Assembly (NCBI GenBank): GCA_934047225.1 | Contig: OW203986.1 | Location: 23,439,221-23,503,220 of the forward strand | Origin: Ypsolopha sequella | Lineage: Eukaryota; Arthropoda; Insecta; Lepidoptera; Ypsolophidae | Direction: 5' to 3' | DNA length: 64,000 nucleotides | In this document: one piece after another, positions 24,201 to 32,467 of the stretch | How the letters are laid out: every line of letters begins with the position of its first letter | Numbering within the stretch: position 1 is the first letter of the stretch | The notes under the pieces: generated by a model | What the model saw: only the letters and a program-made list of their open reading frames with translations | Databases searched by the model: none | What the model was told of the DNA's origin: nothing | Position numbers and translations under genes: made by a program

Positions 24201-27200
24201 TAAGAGATTGTTTTTTTTTGTAGTTTGATTATCTGTATCATCGTTGACGCTTAAATTTTCTTTTAGAGAGTACTCTCCTTTAGTATCATAGTTTCTTGTG
24301 TCGTTAGTTAAATTTAGTTCGTCGTTATTTAGTTCAAGTTGTTTAAAACGGTGATTTACTGTTTCTGGTTCTATTTCTGTTTGATCGGAAACAAGCATCA
24401 AGTCTTCATTTAAATGAGTTTCTTTAATTGTTTTCAATACGTTTTTCGAATCTGTTTTAGTAACCCTTGAATCAGTTTGAAATTTACTACACTTTGTTTC
24501 ATATTCTGTTGGATAACATATTGCAGATGTATTTTTTGAACTTTTACTAATGCCTTCTTGAAAAATAAGCAAGTTTTGAAATACAGGCGACAACAAATTC
24601 TTACAAAAGTGTAACTTTTTACACTTTATCTTGTATTTACTGCTGCATGCATTTTGATTCATAGAGCTTTCCTCGACAGTCTCACATGGAGTGTTTGTAG
24701 GCATGTATTTAATTTTAACATCTTCATTGATCTTTACATTGGTAACGGATTTGGAAATTGGATATGCATTTCTACTATTCTTGTCCCTCACAATATTTGA
24801 ACAGTTGGGTGATATGTTACCACAAGCTGTGCCTAAAGTATCCACGCACATTTTTTGAAAAGGATCGGGAGATTGAATGTGTTTAGCGTAATTTTCAGTA
24901 TCATCGGTTGTCAGTGACTGTTCACTGCTAGAATTATCATCTCGAATTCCGTCGAAAGTTTCAGAATTCGGACTATTATTCAGTATAGGTTCGCCCTTAT
25001 CCAAAGATGTTACATCTGATTCAATCGAACTGGAACATTTATCAGATGTTGCAGTCGTCTTTTTATGTTCATCGCAATAAAAAGGAACGGGAATGTTAGC
25101 GCGTAGAACATTTTCTAACGATGGGACATCTGATTTGTCAGAATTTGAGCATTGTTCAAGTGTAGAAGTAAACGGAGTGTCTGGTTCGTCCAAGTCATTC
25201 GCTTTAGAAATATCGTGTGAAACACGATCAAACATCTTTACAAATGATTCAATAGATTTTGAGCATTGGTCAGATTGTAAATTTAATTTAGTATCTGTTA
25301 ACAGTTTCGGTGTTTCCTCTATAATATCTTTACAGTTCAAAATATCAGCGGTTGAAATATTTACCAGCGATTTGGCACCCATTTTTTTTAAATTAAAATA
25401 TTTGTCAGATATTTTAGTAACGTCTGTGGCCATTTCTAGTATACCAGCTATCTCTATAGAGGCGTCATCTTCAATAATATTTGCGCCTGGGAGATTTTCA
25501 AACGGTTTTACATACGATTCAAGAGGATTTTTGGATCGATCAGATGTCAAGATAAACGCGTTGTCATCTGCCCCTTCAGGTGAACGAGCGATATCCTTTG
25601 AGCCATCAGATTTAGATGTATCAGCATGAAAGTATTTTCCCAACGATTTGACGTCTGCCTCGATAGAGCTTGAATATTCATCAGATTTCATCGTGGAAGA
25701 ATTGTCATAAATTACTTCTGGTGTACTCATTGTCTTATTAGAGTCATCAGGTTCTGGTATATTAGTTTGAGACACATTTTCAAATATATTTATTTCTGAT
25801 TTGACGGAATTTGAACATTCGTCAGATGTCGAAGTGAATGCGGTATCCATTGACACTTCTAGTTTACTATCTGTATTATCAGACTCATAAGAAACAGATG
25901 CATTTTCTGGAATGTAATTTTTAAAAGATTTAAAGTTTGATTCAATAGACTTTGAACTTTCGTCAGATGTTGAAGTAAATGCGGTGTCCGTTGTTACTTC
26001 TAGTTTACTATCTGTACTATCCGACTCATTAGAGATCGACGTTTCTTCTTGGATGTTATTTACAAATGATTTAAAGCCTGACACAGCATAATTTGAACAT
26101 TTATTACGTGAGTAAGTAAATGCAGTCCCAGATTCTACTTCTGGTTTACTGGCTATACTGTCTGGGTCATCAAGTTTAGATGTATTAGCATGGCTAACCT
26201 GTTCTATTGGTTTAACGTCCATTTTGTTGGAACTTGAACATGCATCAGATTTCAACATACTATGCACAACAGTTGTCAATTCTGGTATACTTGATGTATC
26301 ATCAGATTTATCAGCTACAGATACATTTTCAATCGGGGCTAACTCTGATTTAATAGAATTTAAACATTGATCGGATGTCAACGGAACCCCGGTATCAGCA
26401 GGCCCTTGAGGAACCCTTCTTGACTCGTTAGAGTTATCAGGTATATCAGTTCCAGACACATTTTCAAAAAGGGTTAGTTCTGATTTATTAGAACTTGAAC
26501 ATTGACCAGATGTTAACAGAACGGCGGTATCAGATGCCTCTTGTAATATAATTGTTGCCTTATCGATATTATCAAGTTTAGGTATATTAGTGCAAGAGAC
26601 ATTTTCAATCAGGGATAACTCTGATTTAAAAGAACTTGAAAATTGATCAGATGTCAATGAAACCGCAGCATCAGTTGCCACCTGCGGTGTATTTCTCTCA
26701 TCTAATTCTCTATCTAAATCTGATATTGATTTAGGTATATCAGCGCGAGAGACATTTTCAATCGGGGTTAACTCTGATTTAATAGAATTTGAACAATAAT
26801 GGGATGTCAGCGGGATCCCGGTATCAGCAGGCCCTTGAGGTATCCTTCCTGACTCGTTAGAGTTATCAGTTATATCAGTTCCAGATACATTTTCAAAAAA
26901 GGTTAGTTCTGATTTATTAGAATTTGACCATTGAACAGCGGTATCAGATGCCTCTTGTGGTATACTTGTTGTTTTATCGATATTATCAAGTTTAGGTATA
27001 TTAGTGCAAGAGAAATTTTCAATCAGGGATTTCTCTGATTTAATAGAATTTGAACATAGATTAGAAGTCAAAGAAACCACGGCTCCTACTTGTAGTACAT
27101 TTGTTGTATCATCAGAGTTATCAAGTTTAGATGTATCCGTTTGAGAGATATTTTCAAATGGAGTTAGCTTTGATATAATTGAATCTGAATATTGATCAGA

Positions 27201-30200
27201 TGTCAAAGGAACCGTTGTATTAGCTGGCCCTTGTTGGATACTTGCTGTGTCAGCAGTGTTTTCTAATTCAGGTGTATCCGCTTGAACATGTTCGGACGGT
27301 TTAAGATCTGACTGAACATAATTTGAATATTGATTAGATATCATAGTAAACGCAGTGTCAGTTACCACTTCTGATATACACGTGGCAATGGAGTCCTTAG
27401 ATTTAGATGTGTTAGTATAATAGACTTCTAATGTGTTCGTATCTGTTGGGATAGGCTTTGGATATTTAGCAGATGGTAACGTACAAGAGATTTCAGTTAG
27501 GACTTCTGGTAAATTTGTCGTCTTGACCAAGATATCAGATTCAGATGTATTGTTTTGTGGTATATTTTTAAAGGAGTTAATTTTTGATTTACCAGTTAAA
27601 GTTGAAGTTTCATCAGATGTCGCATTAACTGCAATATCAGTTGCCACTTCTGGTATTCTATCTGTGCTATCAGAACCAGATGTTTCAGCTGGATTTACAT
27701 TTTCAAACGGCTTTAATTGTGGTTTTTGTAAACAGCAATCAGAAGTCGCTCTATATGTAATGTCTGTCGCCGCTACTGATTTACTAGCTGTGTCATCTGA
27801 TTCTGTGTTATGAGGTTTAGATTGAATAGCAAGAATGACCTTTCTTGATGTTACATCTGTACCCATAAAGTTCAAGTACTCATTCGATTTTGACGTTACA
27901 GAGCCGTCGTTTGCCAATTCTGGTATAAGTTTAGATATATTAGCGCATGACACATTTGTAAACGATTTTACATTTGATTTAATTGTATCTGAAAACTGAT
28001 CAGGTGTAGGATTTAATTTTGTGCCCATATCAGCTTCTTCTATATTACTTGTCTTATCCAAATCTTGAGTTTTCGTCATACCAATGAGAATCTTGCCAAA
28101 AGAATCCGAACATTGCCCTGGTACACTCATCATCTTATCAGAATTACTGTCACAAGCTTTAGAACTAACAGGGACGTTTTCTTCATTTTCACATTCCGAA
28201 GACCTGTCAATTAATCCATTTTCATCTTTGTTTATAAATGAATCTTGAGAAACATCATTTATGCTATCGTCTGAAAGGGGTGACAATAGTGTTGCAAGTG
28301 TATCACCTACGCCGTCCTCTAGAATTTGATATAAACTAGGGTCGTCATTTGATTTATAGCCTGTTTTTGGTTCCGAAATATTGTTAATTACGCGGACCTT
28401 ACTTTTATTCGATCCATCATAAGAATCCTCCAGATTTCTTCTTAGATCGTCATTAGTCACCTCCATATCTATATTCTTTTCAGAATTAATTTCACCTGAC
28501 ATTTTGGGAGAAAATCTCATACGATTTTCAGATGATAATAATATTTCTTTTTCACATTGTGGTATTATGATGTTTAGTGATTGGTTTCTCTTTTTCTCAA
28601 ATTCATGTGTTTTACTGAAATCTTTATCTTTATGGTTGTTACTTTCAGAAACTGAACTGTCCTCTGTGACTGGTGCAGAAGAATTACGTTGCCTGCAAGT
28701 TGAAAAATGGAAAGCTGCAGCAGGTTCTAATGATTCTTTTCCATTAATTATTTTGTAACTTTTACGTAAATCCAACTTTTTGATTAAGTTTTCATCTGTG
28801 TGTTCCGTTTTAGAGTTAAAACTTAAATTGATAGCAATGTTTTCAGACATTTCTTGAATATTATTCTTTGGCGTAATGTCACACAGTTTACTAAAGTTAC
28901 TAGATATTGTCGCAGTCCCAGATCCTGATTGATTGTTGTTAATAGCTAAGTTCATTGGTGCTGGTTCACATAAGTTATTTGTTGGTTCTTCTGCAAGATT
29001 GCTATGAGTGGTAAGAGGTTGTTTTAGTTCTGAAATATTGCCATTATTTTCTGGGTTCTTAATGATAACGCTATCTGTGCGTATAACCTGAGTACTCTGT
29101 TGTGATTCTTTGTTACCTCTTACTTTTCTGTACTTACTTAGCTTTGAAACTTCTTTTGAACTAGGTGAAAATGGATAACTGTTTAAACATTTCACGTCAT
29201 TGCTGTCTTTAGCAATAGCCATTTCAGAATTACTAGTTTCCATTAGTGGTAAACTATTACACGGTGTGGTTATTACGGTTTCTGCTTTATTAGCATTAAT
29301 AAACTGTTGATTTACTTCGGGAAAACTTAATTCAATGTCATTATCAAGCCTTGGTAAAGAAGCTAAGCAGACTCCTGAATTGCTTTCTAAATCCTGTATA
29401 GTATAGTTAGATTTTTCGATTTCTTCCACAACATCATTTGTGTATTGCGATTTTACCATTTTACAGCAAGGATTGTTTGTGTTACTTTCTCTGTTTAGAG
29501 ATCTTCTTCTGTCTTGTCGTTTTATGATGTGACAATTGCTAGAATTGTCCCCAATATTTGATAAAACCTGAGGCGATTTGACAACATGTCGATTGCTAAC
29601 TTTTTCGATGGCCCTTTCTTCAAGCAATGTTTGAGCTGGCGCCGCTGCCTCTACATTAAACAATTTAGGGCTACATGGCCTTATCTCAAAATTACACCCA
29701 ACTTCTTTGTGAATTACGGATTGACTTATTTTCGCTTCAACGTCCAGTGGCGACAATGGCCGAGTTGGCAGGTTTGGAGATGCTAAATTAGGTCCTTTAC
29801 TGAGGACATTCGATTTCGTTGAGACCTGGATAACTTTTGTGTCAGTTGATCCAACAGGGAAATCATTTATATTTGAGGACTCAATGGCCTCTTCAAACTG
29901 ATTAAGAAGGTCAATACTGGTATAACCTTTGATGTTTTCAGGTAACTTAGACACTTTTTGAATGTGTTCATATTTTCCAAGTTCCTCACTTGGAACATTA
30001 ACTAACCCTAGAACATATAACTGATCTTGGTTACTGACAACTTCATATTGCTTTCCATCATTAGGAGTTGATTGTACTACTTTATCTTTATTGGTATGAC
30101 TTTCACTATGTTCATCCTCTCCTTCATTCCACATTTGCAAAAACTGCCTGACATCTATCCCTTTCTTATCTTTGTTGCCTGTTGTTTTAGGGTCATATTC

Positions 30201-31811
30201 TGATCTTGATGCGATTGGTGAAGCTCTATTTATATGACCGTATCTAGGGTCATAGACCCTGTACATTGAATCAGTACTCCTTACACTTGTTGTAGAGGAC
30301 TGACTCACATAGCCACAATCCTCAGGAGAAACAGCAAAACCATGATTGTCATTGCTGGCATTTGACTCAACTGGGGATATGATATTTGGAGAGAACTGCG
30401 TTGGAATTCGCGACATTTGAGTATTGTATGATGGGTCGTTATGTTTATACTGAGCAGAATAATCATAGCTCCTCAAAGGCATGCTTTCTTTTCTATAGTA
30501 GGGGTATGGTGGCAATGGATGCATGTTGACTGATTGATAGCCTGGTATTCCCATTGGTGGTTTCATATGAGATCTTGGTACTTCATTCAAATACAAATTT
30601 TCATGAGTAGGAAAGTGTTTTGGTTGTATATTATCATTATGTTTCACATATGGCTTACTGTTCATATCATAAAGAGTTTTAGCATTAGATGCTGCATTAA
30701 AATTACTATCAGGAGGATAGGTATATAGTTTACTTTGTAAGCAGTTCCCTGGGACTGATCCATAATTTGGATAAGCATTTTGGTTATAAGGAACATTAAA
30801 ATTTGCTTGTGGGTTTGTTGCTCTTTGGTAACCATCTTTAGGGGGTTCCCTTAAATATTTAAGTGGGACTTGGGGATATCCAGGGTATGGTTGGTGCGGC
30901 AAAGTGGTATTGCTAGTGGGGAGCTTTTGCACATCATACTTGTGAGATGTGTAAAGTGGAGGATAAGGATTAGTATAATTACCAAAGTATTCATACCTAG
31001 ACATTGGATTTCGCTCTTTCAAGGTTGGGTATGGCTCATATCGAATGTTGCCTCCTCGATATGGGTCATGGTACATGTGGGTAGGGTCATCAAGTCCGGT
31101 CCGAAGAGGCCTGATGACTGGGGCAGCACGTGGCGCAGCACAGTTGGTGTAGTCCGGGTAATGGTATGGGTCCGGAGCACCATAGGGATGTGGCGGGCGA
31201 ACATTTACCGCAGCCGGTGGCCATGCATGAGGCAAACCTCTCACTATTGTTGGGTTCACATATGACACAGAGTGTTCAGAATTTCTTGCACTTTTCTGTT
31301 CATTAGTCAAAACGTTGACAGAATAAGGCACATCACAATACTTTGGTTCAGTAGTCATACTTGCCTTTGTAATATTTTTGGATACTGGTACATTTTTTTC
31401 AGCAGAAAAATTTGTTTCTTCAGGTAATTTCAGAGATCTTGGTGGGACCATGATTCTCTGCATGTTTTCTTGGAATGTCTGTCTGGGTGATATGTTTCTT
31501 GATACATGTTGATATTCAGTAATTTTATGAGGGTATTCTGGTGGCCGAGTGAACTGCCATGGTTCTACATGGCCTCTTTTGATATATGGATCGTTGGCTG
31601 CCTGAGGTGGTATTATACGATCAGGACCTATGACGGCGCAAGGTCGTGTCGTTGGTACATCAACTTTAGGCAATGAACTTGATCCAATATCATGATATGA
31701 CTTATTTTTGTCTGTAGATGAAAATGACGGGCCACTGTGAGCGTAATTAGCATTACCATCGTTATTGCGTTCGCTCAATGCTGGTTCAGTTCTGAGATCT
31801 TTAACATCCAT
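21276..31811 (-). CDS. Giant low-complexity repeat protein, unknown function
   Basis: A single uninterrupted 3,511-codon frame. I take the start at 31811, the first ATG in frame, in a good GCCATGG context; the longer open frame begins at a TTG. In order: a Pro/Tyr/Asn-rich N-terminus (to about residue 550), a motif DVRQFLQMWNEGEDE near 550-565, a Ser/Asp/Asn-rich acidic region, about 20 imperfect repeats of roughly 48 residues (about 1230-2270), a long Ser/Asn/Glu-rich acidic linker, a basic NLS-like KRKK near 2917, a strongly acidic patch, and a basic Lys-rich C-terminus (about 3310-3511) containing WQPWVFIERNKF. The basic stretches suggest a nuclear protein. I recognise no catalytic domain. 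The N-terminal motif and the C-terminal block look most like the conserved parts. It is head-to-head with CLPTM1L and tail-to-tail with MCRS1. Confidence 0.85.
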   Translation of the reverse strand: MDVKDLRTEPALSERNNDGNANYAHSGPSFSSTDKNKSYHDIGSSSLPKVDVPTTRPCAVIGPDRIIPPQAANDPYIKRGHVEPWQFTRPPEYPHKITEYQHVSRNISPRQTFQENMQRIMVPPRSLKLPEETNFSAEKNVPVSKNITKASMTTEPKYCDVPYSVNVLTNEQKSARNSEHSVSYVNPTIVRGLPHAWPPAAVNVRPPHPYGAPDPYHYPDYTNCAAPRAAPVIRPLRTGLDDPTHMYHDPYRGGNIRYEPYPTLKERNPMSRYEYFGNYTNPYPPLYTSHKYDVQKLPTSNTTLPHQPYPGYPQVPLKYLREPPKDGYQRATNPQANFNVPYNQNAYPNYGSVPGNCLQSKLYTYPPDSNFNAASNAKTLYDMNSKPYVKHNDNIQPKHFPTHENLYLNEVPRSHMKPPMGIPGYQSVNMHPLPPYPYYRKESMPLRSYDYSAQYKHNDPSYNTQMSRIPTQFSPNIISPVESNASNDNHGFAVSPEDCGYVSQSSTTSVRSTDSMYRVYDPRYGHINRASPIASRSEYDPKTTGNKDKKGIDVRQFLQMWNEGEDEHSESHTNKDKVVQSTPNDGKQYEVVSNQDQLYVLGLVNVPSEELGKYEHIQKVSKLPENIKGYTSIDLLNQFEEAIESSNINDFPVGSTDTKVIQVSTKSNVLSKGPNLASPNLPTRPLSPLDVEAKISQSVIHKEVGCNFEIRPCSPKLFNVEAAAPAQTLLEERAIEKVSNRHVVKSPQVLSNIGDNSSNCHIIKRQDRRRSLNRESNTNNPCCKMVKSQYTNDVVEEIEKSNYTIQDLESNSGVCLASLPRLDNDIELSFPEVNQQFINANKAETVITTPCNSLPLMETSNSEMAIAKDSNDVKCLNSYPFSPSSKEVSKLSKYRKVRGNKESQQSTQVIRTDSVIIKNPENNGNISELKQPLTTHSNLAEEPTNNLCEPAPMNLAINNNQSGSGTATISSNFSKLCDITPKNNIQEMSENIAINLSFNSKTEHTDENLIKKLDLRKSYKIINGKESLEPAAAFHFSTCRQRNSSAPVTEDSSVSESNNHKDKDFSKTHEFEKKRNQSLNIIIPQCEKEILLSSENRMRFSPKMSGEINSEKNIDMEVTNDDLRRNLEDSYDGSNKSKVRVINNISEPKTGYKSNDDPSLYQILEDGVGDTLATLLSPLSDDSINDVSQDSFINKDENGLIDRSSECENEENVPVSSKACDSNSDKMMSVPGQCSDSFGKILIGMTKTQDLDKTSNIEEADMGTKLNPTPDQFSDTIKSNVKSFTNVSCANISKLIPELANDGSVTSKSNEYLNFMGTDVTSRKVILAIQSKPHNTESDDTASKSVAATDITYRATSDCCLQKPQLKPFENVNPAETSGSDSTDRIPEVATDIAVNATSDETSTLTGKSKINSFKNIPQNNTSESDILVKTTNLPEVLTEISCTLPSAKYPKPIPTDTNTLEVYYTNTSKSKDSIATCISEVVTDTAFTMISNQYSNYVQSDLKPSEHVQADTPELENTADTASIQQGPANTTVPLTSDQYSDSIISKLTPFENISQTDTSKLDNSDDTTNVLQVGAVVSLTSNLCSNSIKSEKSLIENFSCTNIPKLDNIDKTTSIPQEASDTAVQWSNSNKSELTFFENVSGTDITDNSNESGRIPQGPADTGIPLTSHYCSNSIKSELTPIENVSRADIPKSISDLDRELDERNTPQVATDAAVSLTSDQFSSSFKSELSLIENVSCTNIPKLDNIDKATIILQEASDTAVLLTSGQCSSSNKSELTLFENVSGTDIPDNSNESRRVPQGPADTGVPLTSDQCLNSIKSELAPIENVSVADKSDDTSSIPELTTVVHSMLKSDACSSSNKMDVKPIEQVSHANTSKLDDPDSIASKPEVESGTAFTYSRNKCSNYAVSGFKSFVNNIQEETSISNESDSTDSKLEVTTDTAFTSTSDESSKSIESNFKSFKNYIPENASVSYESDNTDSKLEVSMDTAFTSTSDECSNSVKSEINIFENVSQTNIPEPDDSNKTMSTPEVIYDNSSTMKSDEYSSSIEADVKSLGKYFHADTSKSDGSKDIARSPEGADDNAFILTSDRSKNPLESYVKPFENLPGANIIEDDASIEIAGILEMATDVTKISDKYFNLKKMGAKSLVNISTADILNCKDIIEETPKLLTDTKLNLQSDQCSKSIESFVKMFDRVSHDISKANDLDEPDTPFTSTLEQCSNSDKSDVPSLENVLRANIPVPFYCDEHKKTTATSDKCSSSIESDVTSLDKGEPILNNSPNSETFDGIRDDNSSSEQSLTTDDTENYAKHIQSPDPFQKMCVDTLGTACGNISPNCSNIVRDKNSRNAYPISKSVTNVKINEDVKIKYMPTNTPCETVEESSMNQNACSSKYKIKCKKLHFCKNLLSPVFQNLLIFQEGISKSSKNTSAICYPTEYETKCSKFQTDSRVTKTDSKNVLKTIKETHLNEDLMLVSDQTEIEPETVNHRFKQLELNNDELNLTNDTRNYDTKGEYSLKENLSVNDDTDNQTTKKNNLLPSRKNTMSEIEPVHIQNSEDNQDKRDNILDINIEDTTEKDNKSHSKNNKIIENEIKLNFKPSIKTDLLQCTPGNTAQPQQHLGNYTHEESKSGENLLHCVDVKTVSEALYDKKKHIDESLKLNNDIEPSCKYTRDEYQEHQLHDKSMNIYKYTTANKICCETIRSDSRIVAYSDSSIESDCMEYNFMDTSETYGKQQEQPTANDWADTQSRNNEIYKDNNISEDTIVCKTISKSIIETDDTECISTECFDNFHKEERYSCDDVSQRKMKEKEIICYENVSKTVVAGSDILLADRPMNMSLEPIRTEPDQSTKNDCVCISKEDERGSINDRACKKSTPLAGRRTLKRSLSESALYYATENPKLEDIPNWVHRSSLWPNKRKKIEDGFDEDSNTISSENDCNFVQNRRNSISSFYHENNVSFCILIEDNCIITEGDYEEEEAVCFADIQEENFNAAVNSHLISDNIVYHQPATSFSQSDENIELSKTISLDCASEKEIEENWVEDVACVETVVSDDIEEDDDELYRDNRSPSPECEDVFDHTDKIKNIYGDEMCSNDIHLIKTLYSTPQMNVNKTLHDKESLVEFARQYKNNYEKDDMLSSYNVSEATSEYIERETDGNLNGFKAEPGLEKLPIKELEDNIKSNNDHETIVCRPENLLELACELPSKTVDTCSIAQDDTIHSCETSLSEVACLNQPTESTTYKRSSSSPEVSSTTSEDKKSGILLKITNYNGSRVSQINNVDLDTTKRIRCKFTEVSDYLSGKGNSSKSRPLITKAAQKYIPPLKETIRDLKVKLFLPEDSLVKLKQLKVSKETPKLMSPKQLRTEKPTLNNIKVIPKKPKPKFEDVLMSIDEVQAQMRKERSKKVKKSVPKVIIKKTENGLYNTSTLDKETFNPDLTGRKWQPWVFIERNKFIDKMASKGKKRAVFCHRKNTYILAEYFQKYKSVGSTKFVISQPKSENVPPGPLRYTIKLKQSY
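25000..28130 (-). repeat. Coding tandem repeats (about 48 residues each) in the giant protein
   Basis: Roughly 20 degenerate units follow one pattern: SDxCSNSxKSxL, then ENVSxxDxxK, then PEVxxDTAxxxTSDQ. Some neighbouring groups are more alike as multi-unit blocks than as single units: at DNA level 26333-26500 closely matches 26752-26930, indicating duplication of a three-unit block. All units stay in frame. Confidence 0.85.
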
Positions 31812-32061
31812 GGCTGTGTACAGTTGCAATCATGCTGTCACTCCTCATCATTTTTTACGTACCTTGGCTCTTGAATTATTGGCCAGAACCAGGGCAAACT
31901 CCAAACGGTTTCTAGCTGAAAATATAAACAAATTATAAGAATTCAATCAATATCGTGATAACATGGACAATTGTCAAAACACTGATATTTACTGCCACAT
32001 ATACCTTCATAGAAAATCCATGAAAAAAGGAAGTTATCAAAACAAGAAACAGAACTATACC
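31812..32061 (-). other. 5' UTR exon and intron of the giant gene
   Basis: On the - strand a donor 'ctagaaaag|gtatag' ends a probable noncoding first exon at 32061. An acceptor 'atattttcag|ctagaaac' opens the coding exon at 31915. The implied intron, 32060-31916, is 145 bp. A second GTACGT donor-like site at 31862-31857 is present but is not needed. The assignment is from splice signals only. Confidence 0.55.
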
Positions 32062-32467
32062 TTTTCTAGTCCCTGGATTGTGCAACACATCACTTTTTAG
32101 TTCCAAAATCCAAGAAATTATTCTTTTTACGTTTTTATTACACTTTAGTTCTATCCTTCATCAACGTGAAATTGTTTTTTATTTTTTCTACCAAGTAAAC
32201 TGTTTTTTTAATTGGTGTTGCCACAAAAATAATTGATTTTTACACTAGGCTGTACAAAATTTATTCCCAATGTATAGTAGTAGCATGTTCACAGGTTAGA
32301 TGGCTACAAAAAAAACCATTGTCGTTTTTTGACAGTGCTGTCAGTGTCAAGTCAGTCAATTCAATTTTCGTGTTTCCGACTTTCGGCAAAGTTTCTGCTC
32401 AGCCAGCCAGCGCGTTGGCTTTTATTTTCGTCTAAATTATAAAATAAGTAAATAAAAAATAATAATA
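32062..32467. promoter_or_regulatory. Bidirectional promoter region, giant gene / CLPTM1L
   Basis: The - strand first exon and the + strand CLPTM1L start codon are separated by about 400 bases or less, with no other gene between. Both transcripts must therefore start here. I see no convincing TATA box for either, and no transposon in the segment, unlike most intergenic DNA in this window. Transcription start sites cannot be placed from sequence alone. Confidence 0.6.

Noticed and set aside
25093..25629. A 178-codon + strand ORF inside the giant gene
   Set aside because: It is the antisense shadow of the coding tandem repeats; no splice or promoter context supports it.
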